Source of the DNA: Tetracentron sinense
Taxonomy: Eukaryota; Streptophyta; Magnoliopsida; Trochodendrales; Trochodendraceae
DNA length: 64,000 bases
Reading direction: 5' to 3'
NCBI GenBank assembly: GCA_015143295.1
Contig: CM026553.1
Location: forward strand, 620,001-684,000
Shown here: in pieces, positions 54,476 to 64,000 of the stretch
Position numbering within the stretch: position 1 is the first letter of the stretch
How the letters are laid out: the number at the start of each line of letters is the position of its first letter
Notes under the pieces: model-generated
Database searches by the model: none
Told to the model about the DNA's origin: nothing
What the model saw: the letters and a program-made list of their open reading frames with translations, nothing else
Program-made: the position numbers and the translations under genes

Positions 54476-55371
54476 AACAAAGCTAAATTCTGTCTACAAC
54501 TTATTTACATTAAATATCATTTAAGTAAATAATTTCCCATTTGAATTCAATAAAAATTATCTTATATCTAAATTCCTTAAGAGTAAAAAGTTAACTTTCC
54601 AGTTCAAGAACACAATTTGCATTTTAATGCCTTTTAGGGATTATGTCAAAAACTTCAACCTTCAAATGCTAAAAGTATTTCTAAAAATTTAAAATTTCAT
54701 AAATTTTACCATATCAAAACATTACTAAAACCCAAAATTCCGGTGAAAAAAGTCTATATTTTAGTCTTCAAAATTATTTTCATCTATAGGGTCAAGAAGT
54801 CTAACAGTTCAGCAGGAAAAGACTTTACATTCAAGCTTTACAAAAAATAATTAAGCATACTATGGGTACCCTGCATTTAAAATACTCTCAAATTTAAATT
54901 CTAAAACAATCATATAGATATATTTATGGGTATGAGTCGTATGTATATGAGTATGGGGGTACAACCTTATCTAGTAGTGTCAGTGTCAATGACAATTGTG
55001 CTCTTAGGAACATAACTATGTACAGCTAGAGGACCAATATCCATATGGATATGTTTTTTTGTATGGGCTACATCCATATGGGTATAGAGGTGTAAAACCT
55101 CATTTGTTAGTGTCGGTGACAGCTGTGCCTCAGTACCACAGTATCCACTGATGAGTGTGTTGCTACATTTTTGACCAGATGACTATTAGCGTTACGTACT
55201 TGAGTATACATTAATGTACCATAATGTGATGAGCTGGGCACAATTTTGTACATATGTGGATCTCTAGTATTATCGCCAGCCTAGTCAGGACAGAGATGAC
55301 TTCGAGCCTTTGCGTAACTCCTTTTGGTTTTGATTGTTGTTTTTGGGGTGGGTTGAATTATTATTATTATC

Positions 55372-56275
55372 ATAGTTGTCAAGGCGACAGACCCCATGGA
55401 CGCCTGAGGCGCCCGTGGTGCCCGTGGCGTTGCCTGATAAACTTTTGTTGCAGAAATTTTCCTTAATATGAGATATATGTATGATGCATTTTCTTTTAGA
55501 AGAGGCTCTACATTCATATATAAATTAAGCATTGTTAAGATGCACTTTGATAGAACCATCGTTAGAGACAATTCTAAGATAAAAAGAAAGGGAGATTTCA
55601 ATTGTTGGAAAAAAATAGATATAAATTAAGCATTGTCAAGATGCACTTTGATAGAACCATCGTTAGAGACAATTCTAAGATAAAAAGAAAGGGGGATTTC
55701 AATTGTTGGAAAAAAATAGAATAAAAATTAAGCTATAATGACTGCTGAATGGGGGGAGAGAGAGAGATAAAAATAGACAGCTCAACAGGAAAGAGAGAGA
55801 GAGAGGAAGGAGAGGGGAGAGGGGAGAAGAGAGAGACTATAAGACTTAATAAAAAGTAGAAAAGTAGGTTGACAGTCAAATGTGATGCTGAAGATGGAAG
55901 AAAAAAGAGGGAAGAGGTAGATGTTGTACCTCTTACTTTTTTTTTTTTTTTTCAACCATGAAAAGAAAAACAAATGGAGACTATATGGTCCACCCATAAA
56001 CAGAGGGATAGACCAATTGGTCCACTCATTGAGAGAGAGAACAAGTTAACATAAGAGAAACATACTTGATATTGTTCGTCTCTTCTTTATTCTTTTATTT
56101 GCAATTTTTTTTGTTGTTGGATATACAAATCCTAACATATTATATCGTAAAAGACATGAGAAGTATATAAAATTGTATTTTTTTTTTGTTTAAGGAACAA
56201 TCATATTCAAATAAAATAAATTTTTATATCCTTAAATAATAATAATATTGCATATATAAGATTTTTAATAATGAT
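55372..56275. mobile_element. AAGGCGAC-type element, copy 2, right end cut by gypsy LTR
   Basis: Starts GTTGTCAAGGCGACAGACCC and follows copy 1 (ATGATGCATTT, AAGATGCACTTTGATAGAACC, the late AATAATAATATTGCATATAT block). It stops at 56275 where a gypsy LTR was inserted, so its right inverted repeat is not visible. It contains a recent 100-bp tandem duplication (about 55520-55725). Confidence 0.65.
55520..55725 (+). repeat. 100-bp tandem duplication
   Basis: Two near-identical units start ATAAATTAAGCATTG and differ by a few bases. Confidence 0.85.
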
Positions 56276-57498
56276 TGTAGACACCCTATTTTGCATGAGT
56301 TCATGGGCTTGAAAAGCTCATTAGTGCTGAGTATTGAAGGAGAACAACGACGAGATCCGGACTCCAAAATATTGAAGTTCAAGCCAAGCCCAAACCAACT
56401 AAGCCCAAGCCTGTTTTGTTTTGTTTTTATTTTTATTTTTATTTTTTTTTTAGAAAACATAAACTAGCGCCCTTCTAAAGGGCGTGGGTCGATTTTTTGC
56501 CTAAATCCTAGGCCGCGGCTTTTAAAAAGGCGCGGTTACCAAAAAACCCTAATTACAACCTCGTTTTGCGTGCTAACATATGTTGGGGTTATTTTTTAGT
56601 CCCACATCGCCCAGAAAAAGCAAAATCCTTATTCTTCACCTTATAAAAAGATCCTCACCCTAACCCATTCTCTCACCTGGAAAATCCGGAGAACTTTGAA
56701 GAGGGCAGTTTTGCCAACCCGTAACTTGGAGAACCCTCTAACTTTGGTGCGAGCCTTCAAAACCCAGAAATTCTAGCCATCCAAGCTATCAACGTAAGAG
56801 TGATCTTCACCAACTTTGGGGAAAAAATCTTGGGAGTTCGGATCTCGTCGAAGTTTCTTCTTTCTTCAAATACTTAGAGCATCTAAAAAGGGAAAAAGTA
56901 TGCAACATCCACATCTTCTACTTTTACCCGTCCAAGTCCGAAAGATCAGATCTTCGACTTCTTTTTTTTTAGTTTTATTTATTGTTAGTAGTTTTGTCCA
57001 TTTTCCACCCAAAGGTAGCGGGGCCCTTCTTAACTCGGTTGAGGAGAGAAGTGTGGCCGTTCGCCGATTTAGGGAAAAGAGATTTTGCCGCGCAAGTAGA
57101 GAGAAACTCACCCTAACTCGGTCGAGGAGGGGTGACTTTCCAATCTCGAAATAAAAGAAAACAAGTAGAGAGTAAATCGCCTTAACTCAGTTGAGGAGGG
57201 GCGGTTTTTCAATCTCGAAATAATAAAAAAGAAGAAAATGATTTTAAATTAATTTAACGGAGAAAGTTAAGAGGTAACCGTCGCTCGACGGATGAGGTGG
57301 GGTGCCTAACACCTTCCCCAACTCATAAGAGAATCCCCGGACCCAATCTCGGTTTTTATTTTAATCAAGGGTTCTTAATTGTGGGTGACCAATCACACCC
57401 GGAATCTTGGTTGGTGGCGACTCTAACAGATCTCATCTTCTCATCAGTTGAAAAACACGGATGTGGGGAGGAGATCGACCCGGGCCGGCTATCGTACA
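56276..57498 (+). repeat. 5' LTR of the Tat-type element
   Basis: 1223 bp, TGTAGACACCCTATTTTGC to GGCTATCGTACA, two bases before the primer site. The left flank ATGAT (56271-56275) should be the target duplication. It contains the GGGGTGCCTAACACCTTCCC block near 57299, typical of Tat LTRs. Confidence 0.85.
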
Positions 57499-57500
57499 GC

Positions 57501-57520
57501 TGGCGACTCTGCTGGGGACC
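57501..57520 (+). other. primer-binding site of Tat-type element
   Basis: TGGCGACTCTGCTGGGGACC, the form usual after Tat/Ogre LTRs. The priming tRNA is not assigned here. Confidence 0.75.
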
Positions 57521-58181
57521 TAGAGGATTCAAGCCTCGATTTAACTTTCTCCATCAAATTAATTTTTTGTTATTTTCGTTTTTTTATTTGTCGTTTTCTT
57601 CTGTTTTATCTTTTGCACCGTACACAGCATCCACTTTCCCCCATGTTGTCCGAAACCGGACTTACCCCATTTTTGGAACTAAGTAGTTGAACGACCGTGG
57701 ATAGCATCCCGGAAACGGCGACGAAACATTCCAACCCCGATCATTTCGAATAAAGGAAGTGCACGGGTTGTGCATGGATATTCTATGATTGTGGGACCCT
57801 TTTTAGGTGGAAATTAGAACCCTGTGAACCTCATATAGTAATATTTTTTAAGGACACATTAACTTGCATGATTTCTGATAATAGTATTAAATGATGAAAA
57901 TGTTTAGAATAGTCATCTGCACAATGTCCAACTGAGTGGTGCCGTAAGTCTTTGGTATCCGCATTGGATATTACAGAGCAACTACCCAAAAAGCTCAGGC
58001 ATTAGAACATTCCCTGTTCACTATATGGGTTATCTTCATGCTTTATTATATATTGATGATTCGAAATTTTTAAGTCTCTGTTGGCGGACACTTAGTTGTG
58101 AGGAACTTTTCTTTAGTTGAACCTTCAGACAAAAAATAAAAAATAAAAAAATAAAATAAAAATGAGTCATTGTTTTTTTTC

Positions 58182-58615
58182 CCTAAGTCCTACGGGCAAC
58201 CTTGTTAGAGGCTAAAAACCTCTATCCCGCCTTTGTGTTAAAATCCCCTAAGTCCTACGGGCAACCTTGTTAGAGGCTAAAAACCTCTATCCCGCCTTTG
58301 TGTAAAATCCCCTAAGTTCTACGGGCAACCTTGTTAGAGGCTAAAACCTCTATCCTGTCTTTGTGTTAAAATCCCCTAAGTCTTACGGGCAACCTTGTCA
58401 GAGGCTAAAAACCTCTATCCCGCCTTTGTGTTAAAATCCCCTAAGTCCTACGGGCAACCTTGTTAGAGGCTAAAAACCTCTATCCCGCCTTTGTGTTTTT
58501 CCCCTAAGTCTTACAGGCAACCTTGTTAGAGGCTAAAAACCTCTATCCCGCCTTTGTGTTTTTCCCCTAAGTCCTACGGGCAACCTTGTTAGAGGTTACA
58601 CCTCTATCCCGCCTT
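58182..58615 (+). repeat. 65-bp tandem repeat in retroelement leader, seven copies
   Basis: Units start CCTAAGTCCTACGGGCAACC with a period of 62-66 bp. Each has TAGAGGCTAAAAACCTCTA, a stem with a small loop, so the leader RNA could form seven hairpins in a row just before gag. Confidence 0.9.
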
Positions 58616-58832
58616 TTGATCTTGACTCATTTTTTTGAAATAAAAAAAATAATAAATAAATAAATAAAGAAATAAATAAAAAAAGAGTTCGAATCGATTG
58701 TTTTAGCTAAAAGAAAGTTCCTCATCAAAAGAAGTGTTCATCAATAGAGATTTTTCCCATATTTGATCCCCTCCTTTCTTTCTTATTCTCAGGTTATTCA
58801 TTATAGCTCCGAGGAAGAAAGCTTTATCCTCA

Positions 58833-61124
58833 TTGACTCAACCTATTCGGAGTCCTTATTGGCTAAGATCCAGGCCGAACTCTCCCGAAATGGCGGAAGA
58901 TTACGAACTTGTCCGAAGCGAGTTCGAACAAAAAATCACAGATGAGTTGTCTGAATTGAGGAGCAACATGCAGAACTTGAATCTGATGACGGAGCGGCTT
59001 ATGGCTCGGTTAGACAAAAGCCCGGAGAACCCGGAAGAATCAAATGATCAACCTAAAATCCAGAGACAAGCGCGGACTGGGGCACCGCCGCCACCCACAC
59101 AAAATGATCTGGGCCACACGGAGGAGCAACCCATTTATTTTGATCATCCAAGGATGACCCATTACGAAGAAGAAGAGTGGCGTCATGAATGTTCGAAAAA
59201 TTCGTTGGCCACCCAAGTGGAGAAGCTCACAAACGACCAAAGGTTGGTTAAATGGGCCGATCCTTTCACCAAGATAGGCATTGATGATCTATGCTTATAT
59301 ACCGTAACAAACCTCCCATCTAATTTCAAGATCCCGAAATTTAAGCAGTACAATGGTCAGGGCTGCCCAATAGCTCATTTGAAGCTTTATGGAGGAACCT
59401 TGGGAATATACGGGAAAAATGAACAGTTAATGCTACAGCTTTTTTAGATGAGCTTGTCTGGAGGGGCGCTGCAATGGTTCTCAGAACTTGATCATTCCAG
59501 GATCAAGTGCTGGATGGATTTGGCGGAACGTTTTGTGGCGCAATATCGATACAACACGGAGGTAGTCCCTACCAGAATGGATCTCCTTAAAATGGAGAGA
59601 AAGACTTCTGAATCATTCAGGGAACACGCCTACAGATGGCGAGACATAGCTGCAAAGGTCAGACCTCCTATGATGGAGGAAGAGATGGTTAGTACTTTCG
59701 TATCAACATTGAAGGCTCCATATTACGATCGTCTGGTGACACAGACGAAACAAGGCTTTGCAACCATCATTCAGTACGGAGAAGGTATCGACGAAGGAGT
59801 AAGAACAGGTAAGATCATGGACCATGCTACGTTCCGTACAGTCATGGACACTTACGCGAATGTAGGACATACTGCAAAAAAGGCCTTTACGGGTAATAAG
59901 AGAAAAGAGACCGAGGCATCCGGGACAACGGCTACCACATATGGGCAAGTTGCTTATGCTCAGAATGTTCAACCTGCACCCTTCTGGTATCAAGCTCCAG
60001 CGATGAACTCAGGATTTGTCCAGCCTTTCCAAATGTCGGATCCACAACAACATCAGCAACGTCAGTACCAGAACCAGTACCAGAATCAAGGTCAGGGTCA
60101 GAACCAAGGATACCAAAGAAGGTACCGTCACTTGGATCCCCTCCCCTCACGGCCATCTGAAATGCTGCGCACTTTGCTGAAAGAAGGTATTGTGAGTCTA
60201 GTAGAGCCAGGAGTATAGAACACGACTTCCAGATTCTACGACGCCAATCAGAATTGCGAGTACCATATGAATGCCCCGGGGCATTCCACGGATAGATGCT
60301 GGATACTAAAGCACAAGATCCAAGATCTGATTGAGAGCAAGAGAATTGTCATTCCACCAGCTCCCTCTGGTATCCATCAGAACCCCCTTCCAACTTACAA
60401 CCACAACGGGGCATCTACCTCGAGAACCATCAATGCCCTTGAATGGGACGACCTGGATTTTGATCCATCTCAATTAATTCAAAAACCTGGGGCAAAGTTC
60501 AGGGTCTACTTCAAGAACAAAAAGGCTTCGCTTCCGGTTAATACCGTCAATGATCAAAGGCCGCCAGTTGTGTTCAATTGGCCTTCCCCTACTGTCACTT
60601 CCCCTAAGCCGATCGTATTTGATTGGCCTACTCCTCCACCAGCCTAAGAATCAAAAGCAATTGTGTTCGATTGGCCTGTCCCTCCAGCTAGTCAAGTTCC
60701 AATCCCCAAGCCAATCATATTTAACTGGCCTACTCCACAACCCCCGGTGGATTTGAAAAGAATGCCGTTTAACTACAACAACATCCACCAACCAAAAAGG
60801 GGAGAGGCCAGAAGAACCATTGCTGATGTGGACAACCTTAACCGATATGGGCAAGTCTATAGATCTGACCCGTCTAAGGTCAAGGGAAAGGGGAAGATGA
60901 ACAAGACGGCAGTGGAGAAAGAGACCAGAGAAAACAGAGAAAGAGAAGCCCAGGAGGCAAGGGAGAAAGAAAGAAGGGAGAAAGAAAGAGAAAAAGCAGA
61001 AGAGAACCGGAAAAATGAAGAGGAGAGAAAGAATCAGGAAAGAACCAGGAGATACAAGGTTAGTGATGAATCAATTCTGGAGGCCCTCAAGCAGTCCAAA
61101 AAAGGGGAGTATTCAGTTCTGGAG
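58833..61124 (+). pseudogene. Gag of Tat-type element (nonsense mutations)
   Basis: The likely start is ATG 58890 (MAEDYELVRSEFEQKI) or upstream 58833. The capsid-like retrotransposon gag domain covers about 59240-59800 (NFKIPKFKQYNG, AHLKLYGGTLG, LSGGALQWFSEL, FREHAYRWRDIAAKV). A knuckle-like CEYHMNAPGHSTDRCW lies near 60255-60303. Repeated VFNWPSP / VFDWPTP motifs and a long Arg/Glu coiled coil (60910-61050) follow. Stops at 59445, 60216, 60645 and 61125 split it; at 61125 the expected residue is Gln. The frame otherwise holds across these stops. Confidence 0.85.
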
Positions 61125-61127
61125 TAA

Positions 61128-62468
61128 ATGAACAAGATGCCTGCCCAAATCTCAATTCTTGGTTTGCTCTTATCCTCTCAATTACACCGTAAGTCTTTGT
61201 TAAAAGTACTAGATGAGGCTCAGGTCCCATCGACTATCTCTCCAGAAGACCTGGAAAAGGTAGTCGGTAATATCACAGCCCTTACCACAATTAATTTTGA
61301 AGAAGAAGAACTGGGTCCCGAAGGGACTAATCATGCAAAAGCACTACACATCACAGTGCTATGCAACGAAATGATTATGGCGAGAGTCCTGATTGACAAT
61401 GGGTCAGCCTTAAATGTCTGCCCACGAGCCACCATCCAGAGCCTTGGGATTAGTGAAGAAAACATCAAACCCAATGGGATGACTATCCGAGCTTTTGATA
61501 GCTCTAAGAGGCAGGTTGTAGGAGAGATTGACCTAGAAGTGACCATATGCCCACATAACTTTGACATCACCTTTCAGGTGGTAGATATTCCGGCTGCCTT
61601 TAACCTTTTGCTTGGTCGTCCCTGGCTCCATTCAACCGGGGCAGTGCCATCATCTCTCCATCAGAGGTTGAAATACATTAAAGACGATGAGGTTATCACG
61701 ATCCTCGCAGAGAACATGCCCTCGATAAGACATCAGTCTGATATTCCTTTCATCGACTTGGAATATCCTAAAGAGGTTCCTGGGTTTCATTCTTTCGAGT
61801 TCACTTCAGTGAACAACATACCTAGGATGCGAGGACTAATGGAGCCAGGAGGTGTTGATGTTAGTGCAATGGTAACAAGGATAATGACAAACCAAGGATA
61901 TCTGAAAGGAAAAGGCTTAGGCCGAAACCTCTAAGGAATTACCACTCCTCTAGTACCAAAGACCTCACCTCTTAGGTTTGGTTTAGGGTACCAACCAACT
62001 GCCGAAGAGCAAATTCAAAAATCTAAAGAGTTGAGAATGGCTAAGCTTGATGAGTCTCAGAAGGGCTCAGGAAGGATTCCGCACATCAGGGAAACCTTCC
62101 CCTATCCATCTTATGTCATTCGGCCGGAGCCGGATAATCAACCCAAGGGTAGAGTTGAATCTGAATTTGACGAGATATTTGATCTGTCACTTCTCTTTGA
62201 AGAAGTGACATTAAATGGTTCTAACTCCTCTATGATGGTTAGTGCTTCAGGATCCCAGGAAATTCCACATAAAGAAGAGCAAGAAGGATGTGAGCAGGAA
62301 GGATGCGAGGTAATGATGATGAGTGATCAACAAGATGATGAACAGGAGATATCGATTCGCCCACTCAGAGTGAATGAGACACTTAAGAATTGGGAAACAG
62401 TTTCCCGACGGTGCCCAGCCAACCGCAGTGAGAATGCCGAAATGGCCCTTAAAAAAAAAGTTTGTTAA
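61128..62468 (+). pseudogene. Protease and G-patch region of Tat-type pol (broken)
   Basis: The aspartic protease has LIDNGSALNVCP (Asp codon at 61395) and the later FNLLLGRPWLH. Downstream GYLKGKGLGRNL, then a TAA at 61932-61934 where Gln is expected, then RFGLGY form a G-patch-like motif known from Tat/Ogre elements. The frame then runs through an acidic linker to 62466. G-patch motifs bind RNA or RNA helicases; the role in the element is inferred. Confidence 0.75.
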
Positions 62469-62819
62469 ATGAAGGATTGCTACCAAGGGATAGGCCTTCG
62501 TCCTCGGTTAGCGTTAATTTAGGAGGTCATTTCATGAAAATCCAAAAAATATTTTTCGTTTTCCTAATCAGCTACCCAGGTATGGGCCTTCGACCTCGGG
62601 TAGCATTAATTTAGGAGGTCACCTTTCAAAAAATCAAAAAAATATTTTCGGTTTTCCTAGCCCTAGTTATTTTCAAGAAAAACCCAAAAAAATAATCTTT
62701 AAAGAATTTGGAAAAGAAGATGAACTCATGGAGCTTGAAAATGAAGACGACGAAGAAGATTTGGAGCCTCCAAAGGAGATTCTAGATCTTCTGGAACGCC
62801 ACGAGAAAGGTGTCTAACC

Positions 62820-64000
62820 TAATATAGAAGAGACCGAGTCAATAAACCTGGGTACTGAGGAAAAACCCCAATTGGTGAAAATCGGAACTCAACCCACCAC
62901 CCAACAGCGGAACGACCTAACTGAACTTCTAAAGGAATACAAGGATATTTTCGCCTGGTCATATGAAGACATGCCGGGGCTTGACACAGACCTGGTTGTA
63001 CATCGGCTCCCACTCATTCCTGAAGCTAAGCCGGTCAAGCAGAAATTAAGAAGACTCTGACCTGAGTGGACATTAAAGATCAAAGATGAAGTCATGAAGC
63101 AATTCCAAGCAGGATTTCTCGTTGTTTCCTCATATCCTGAGTGGCTAGCCAATGTAGTTCCAGTACCAAAGAAAGATGGGAAAGTCCGTGTGTGTGTTAA
63201 CTATCGTAATCTGAACAAAGCAAGTCCCAAGGATGATTTTCCCCTCCCTCATATCGACATCCTCGTCGACAACACTGCAGGTCATGAAACACTCTCCTTC
63301 ATGGATGGATTTTCAGGATATAATCAGATAAAAATGGCTGAAGAAGACAGGGAGAAGACTGCTTTCATAACTCCTTGGGGGACCTTCTGCTACAGGGTGA
63401 TGCCATTCGGGCTCAAGAACGCCGGAGCTGCATACCAACGTGCAATGACTACTCTGTTTCACGACATGATGCACAAAGAAGCTGAGGTATATGTTGATGA
63501 TATGATCATCAAGTCACTAAAGGGAGAAGATCACCTTTTGGATTTAAGGAAATTATTCAAGCGGCTGAGGAAATTTCAAGTACGACTGAATCCTGCAAAA
63601 TGTGTGTTTGGGGTGTCTTCGGGTAAGCTACTTGGTTTCATTGTCAGTCAAAGAGGAATAGAAGTGGATCCAGCAAAGGCAAAGGCGATAATTGACATGC
63701 CAGCTCCAAAATCAGTTAAGGAAGTACGTGGTTTTTTGGGAAGACTGCAATATATCAGTAGGTTCATATCCCAACTATCACCTATTTGTGAACTCATCTT
63801 CAAGCTTCTCCGAAAGAACCAACCTAAAGAGTGGAACGAAGAATGCCAACAAGCCTTTGATAAGATCAAGAACTATCTGCTTAATCCACCAGTATTGGTT
63901 CCTCCTACACCTGGCCGACCTCTACTGATGTACCTGTCAATTTCGGAGAATTCTATGGGATGTGTACTGGGGTAGCACGATGAAACCGGAAGGAAGGAAA
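62820..64000 (+). pseudogene. RT and start of RNase H of Tat-type pol (broken, cut by window end)
   Basis: Motifs in order: FAWSYEDMPGLD, HRLPLIPEAKPVKQKLRR, VRVCVNYRNLNKASPKDDFP, SFMDGFSGYNQI, the active site YVDDMIIKS (about 63490-63515), LGFIVSQRGIEVDPAKAKAI and GFLGRLQYISRFI. RNase H begins near 63900 (LMYLSISENSMGCVLG). Stops at 62817, 63058 (TGA for Arg) and 63973 (TAG for Gln) interrupt it. Confidence 0.9.

Larger units (their letters stand above)
56276..64000 (+). mobile_element. Tat-type Ty3/gypsy retrotransposon, 5' part, cut by window end
   Basis: 5' LTR at 56276-57498, primer site at 57501, leader with seven 65-bp repeats, gag from about 58833, protease at 61395, RT at 62870-63700, and the start of RNase H at the window edge. 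Sequence type (gag with CEYH knuckle, DNGSALNV protease, YVDDMIIKS RT) is that of the Tat/Ogre group. Many nonsense codons make it non-autonomous. It lies in what would be intron 4 of ARPC2. Confidence 0.9.

Noticed and set aside
57297-57686. 129-codon ORF over the Tat LTR end and primer site
   Set aside because: It overlaps the LTR and primer-binding site, so it is a chance frame.

Overview
This window is nuclear DNA of a flowering plant. Three spliced plant genes or gene pieces lie in a sea of nested, decayed LTR retrotransposons (Ty1/copia and Ty3/gypsy), LINE pieces and small DNA transposons. I see no tRNA, rRNA, CRISPR or bacterial-type operon. The species cannot be fixed from the sequence. 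All splice models were read by eye from splice sites, reading phase and remembered protein families; no alignment or search was run.

Layout. 1-3182 (-): 5' part of a Tnt1/Tork-like copia element, cut by the window edge and carrying several nonsense codons and frameshifts. It inserted into a plant-mobile-domain-like antisense ORF (3183-3504), possibly part of a Tat-type gypsy element whose LTR may begin at 3816. 6102-9279 (-): a five-exon gene for an HhH-GPD DNA glycosylase-like protein of about 365 aa, with three small inverted-repeat transposons in intron 1. 9880-16140: dispersed repeats, a 1.57-kb hAT-like element with an exact 8-bp target duplication, minisatellites and a copia integrase relic. 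16879-20536 (-): a FKBP43/FKBP53-like gene (nucleoplasmin-like N-terminal domain plus acidic/basic linker). A tandem duplication has doubled a symmetric exon pair in frame, but no FKBP catalytic domain is visible. 21429-28172: gypsy chromovirus remains, with a 2.8-kb solo LTR inserted six bases inside another LTR.

28176-41255: a gypsy 5' LTR split by a structurally complete 11.2-kb Sirevirus-like copia element (28979-40222, TSD CCATA) that has gag-protease, pol and a third ORF. 41256-43857 (+): Athila-like gypsy pol, interrupted by a tiny LINE insertion and then by a larger 5'-truncated LINE (43858-46143). 47752-51890 (+): first four coding exons of ARPC2, a subunit of the actin-nucleating Arp2/3 complex. 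The remaining exons are not in the window, so intron 4 would exceed 12 kb; two copies of an AAGGCGAC-type element and a Tat-type gypsy element (56276 to the window end, +) lie in it.

The three host genes are unrelated housekeeping genes. I found no convincing new biological system. The most unusual host-gene signal is the in-frame exon-pair duplication in the FKBP-like gene. The most unusual repeat signals are the palindrome cluster in the Sirevirus-like LTRs, the LTR-in-LTR nesting, and retroelement stop codons that mostly look like products of cytosine deamination.
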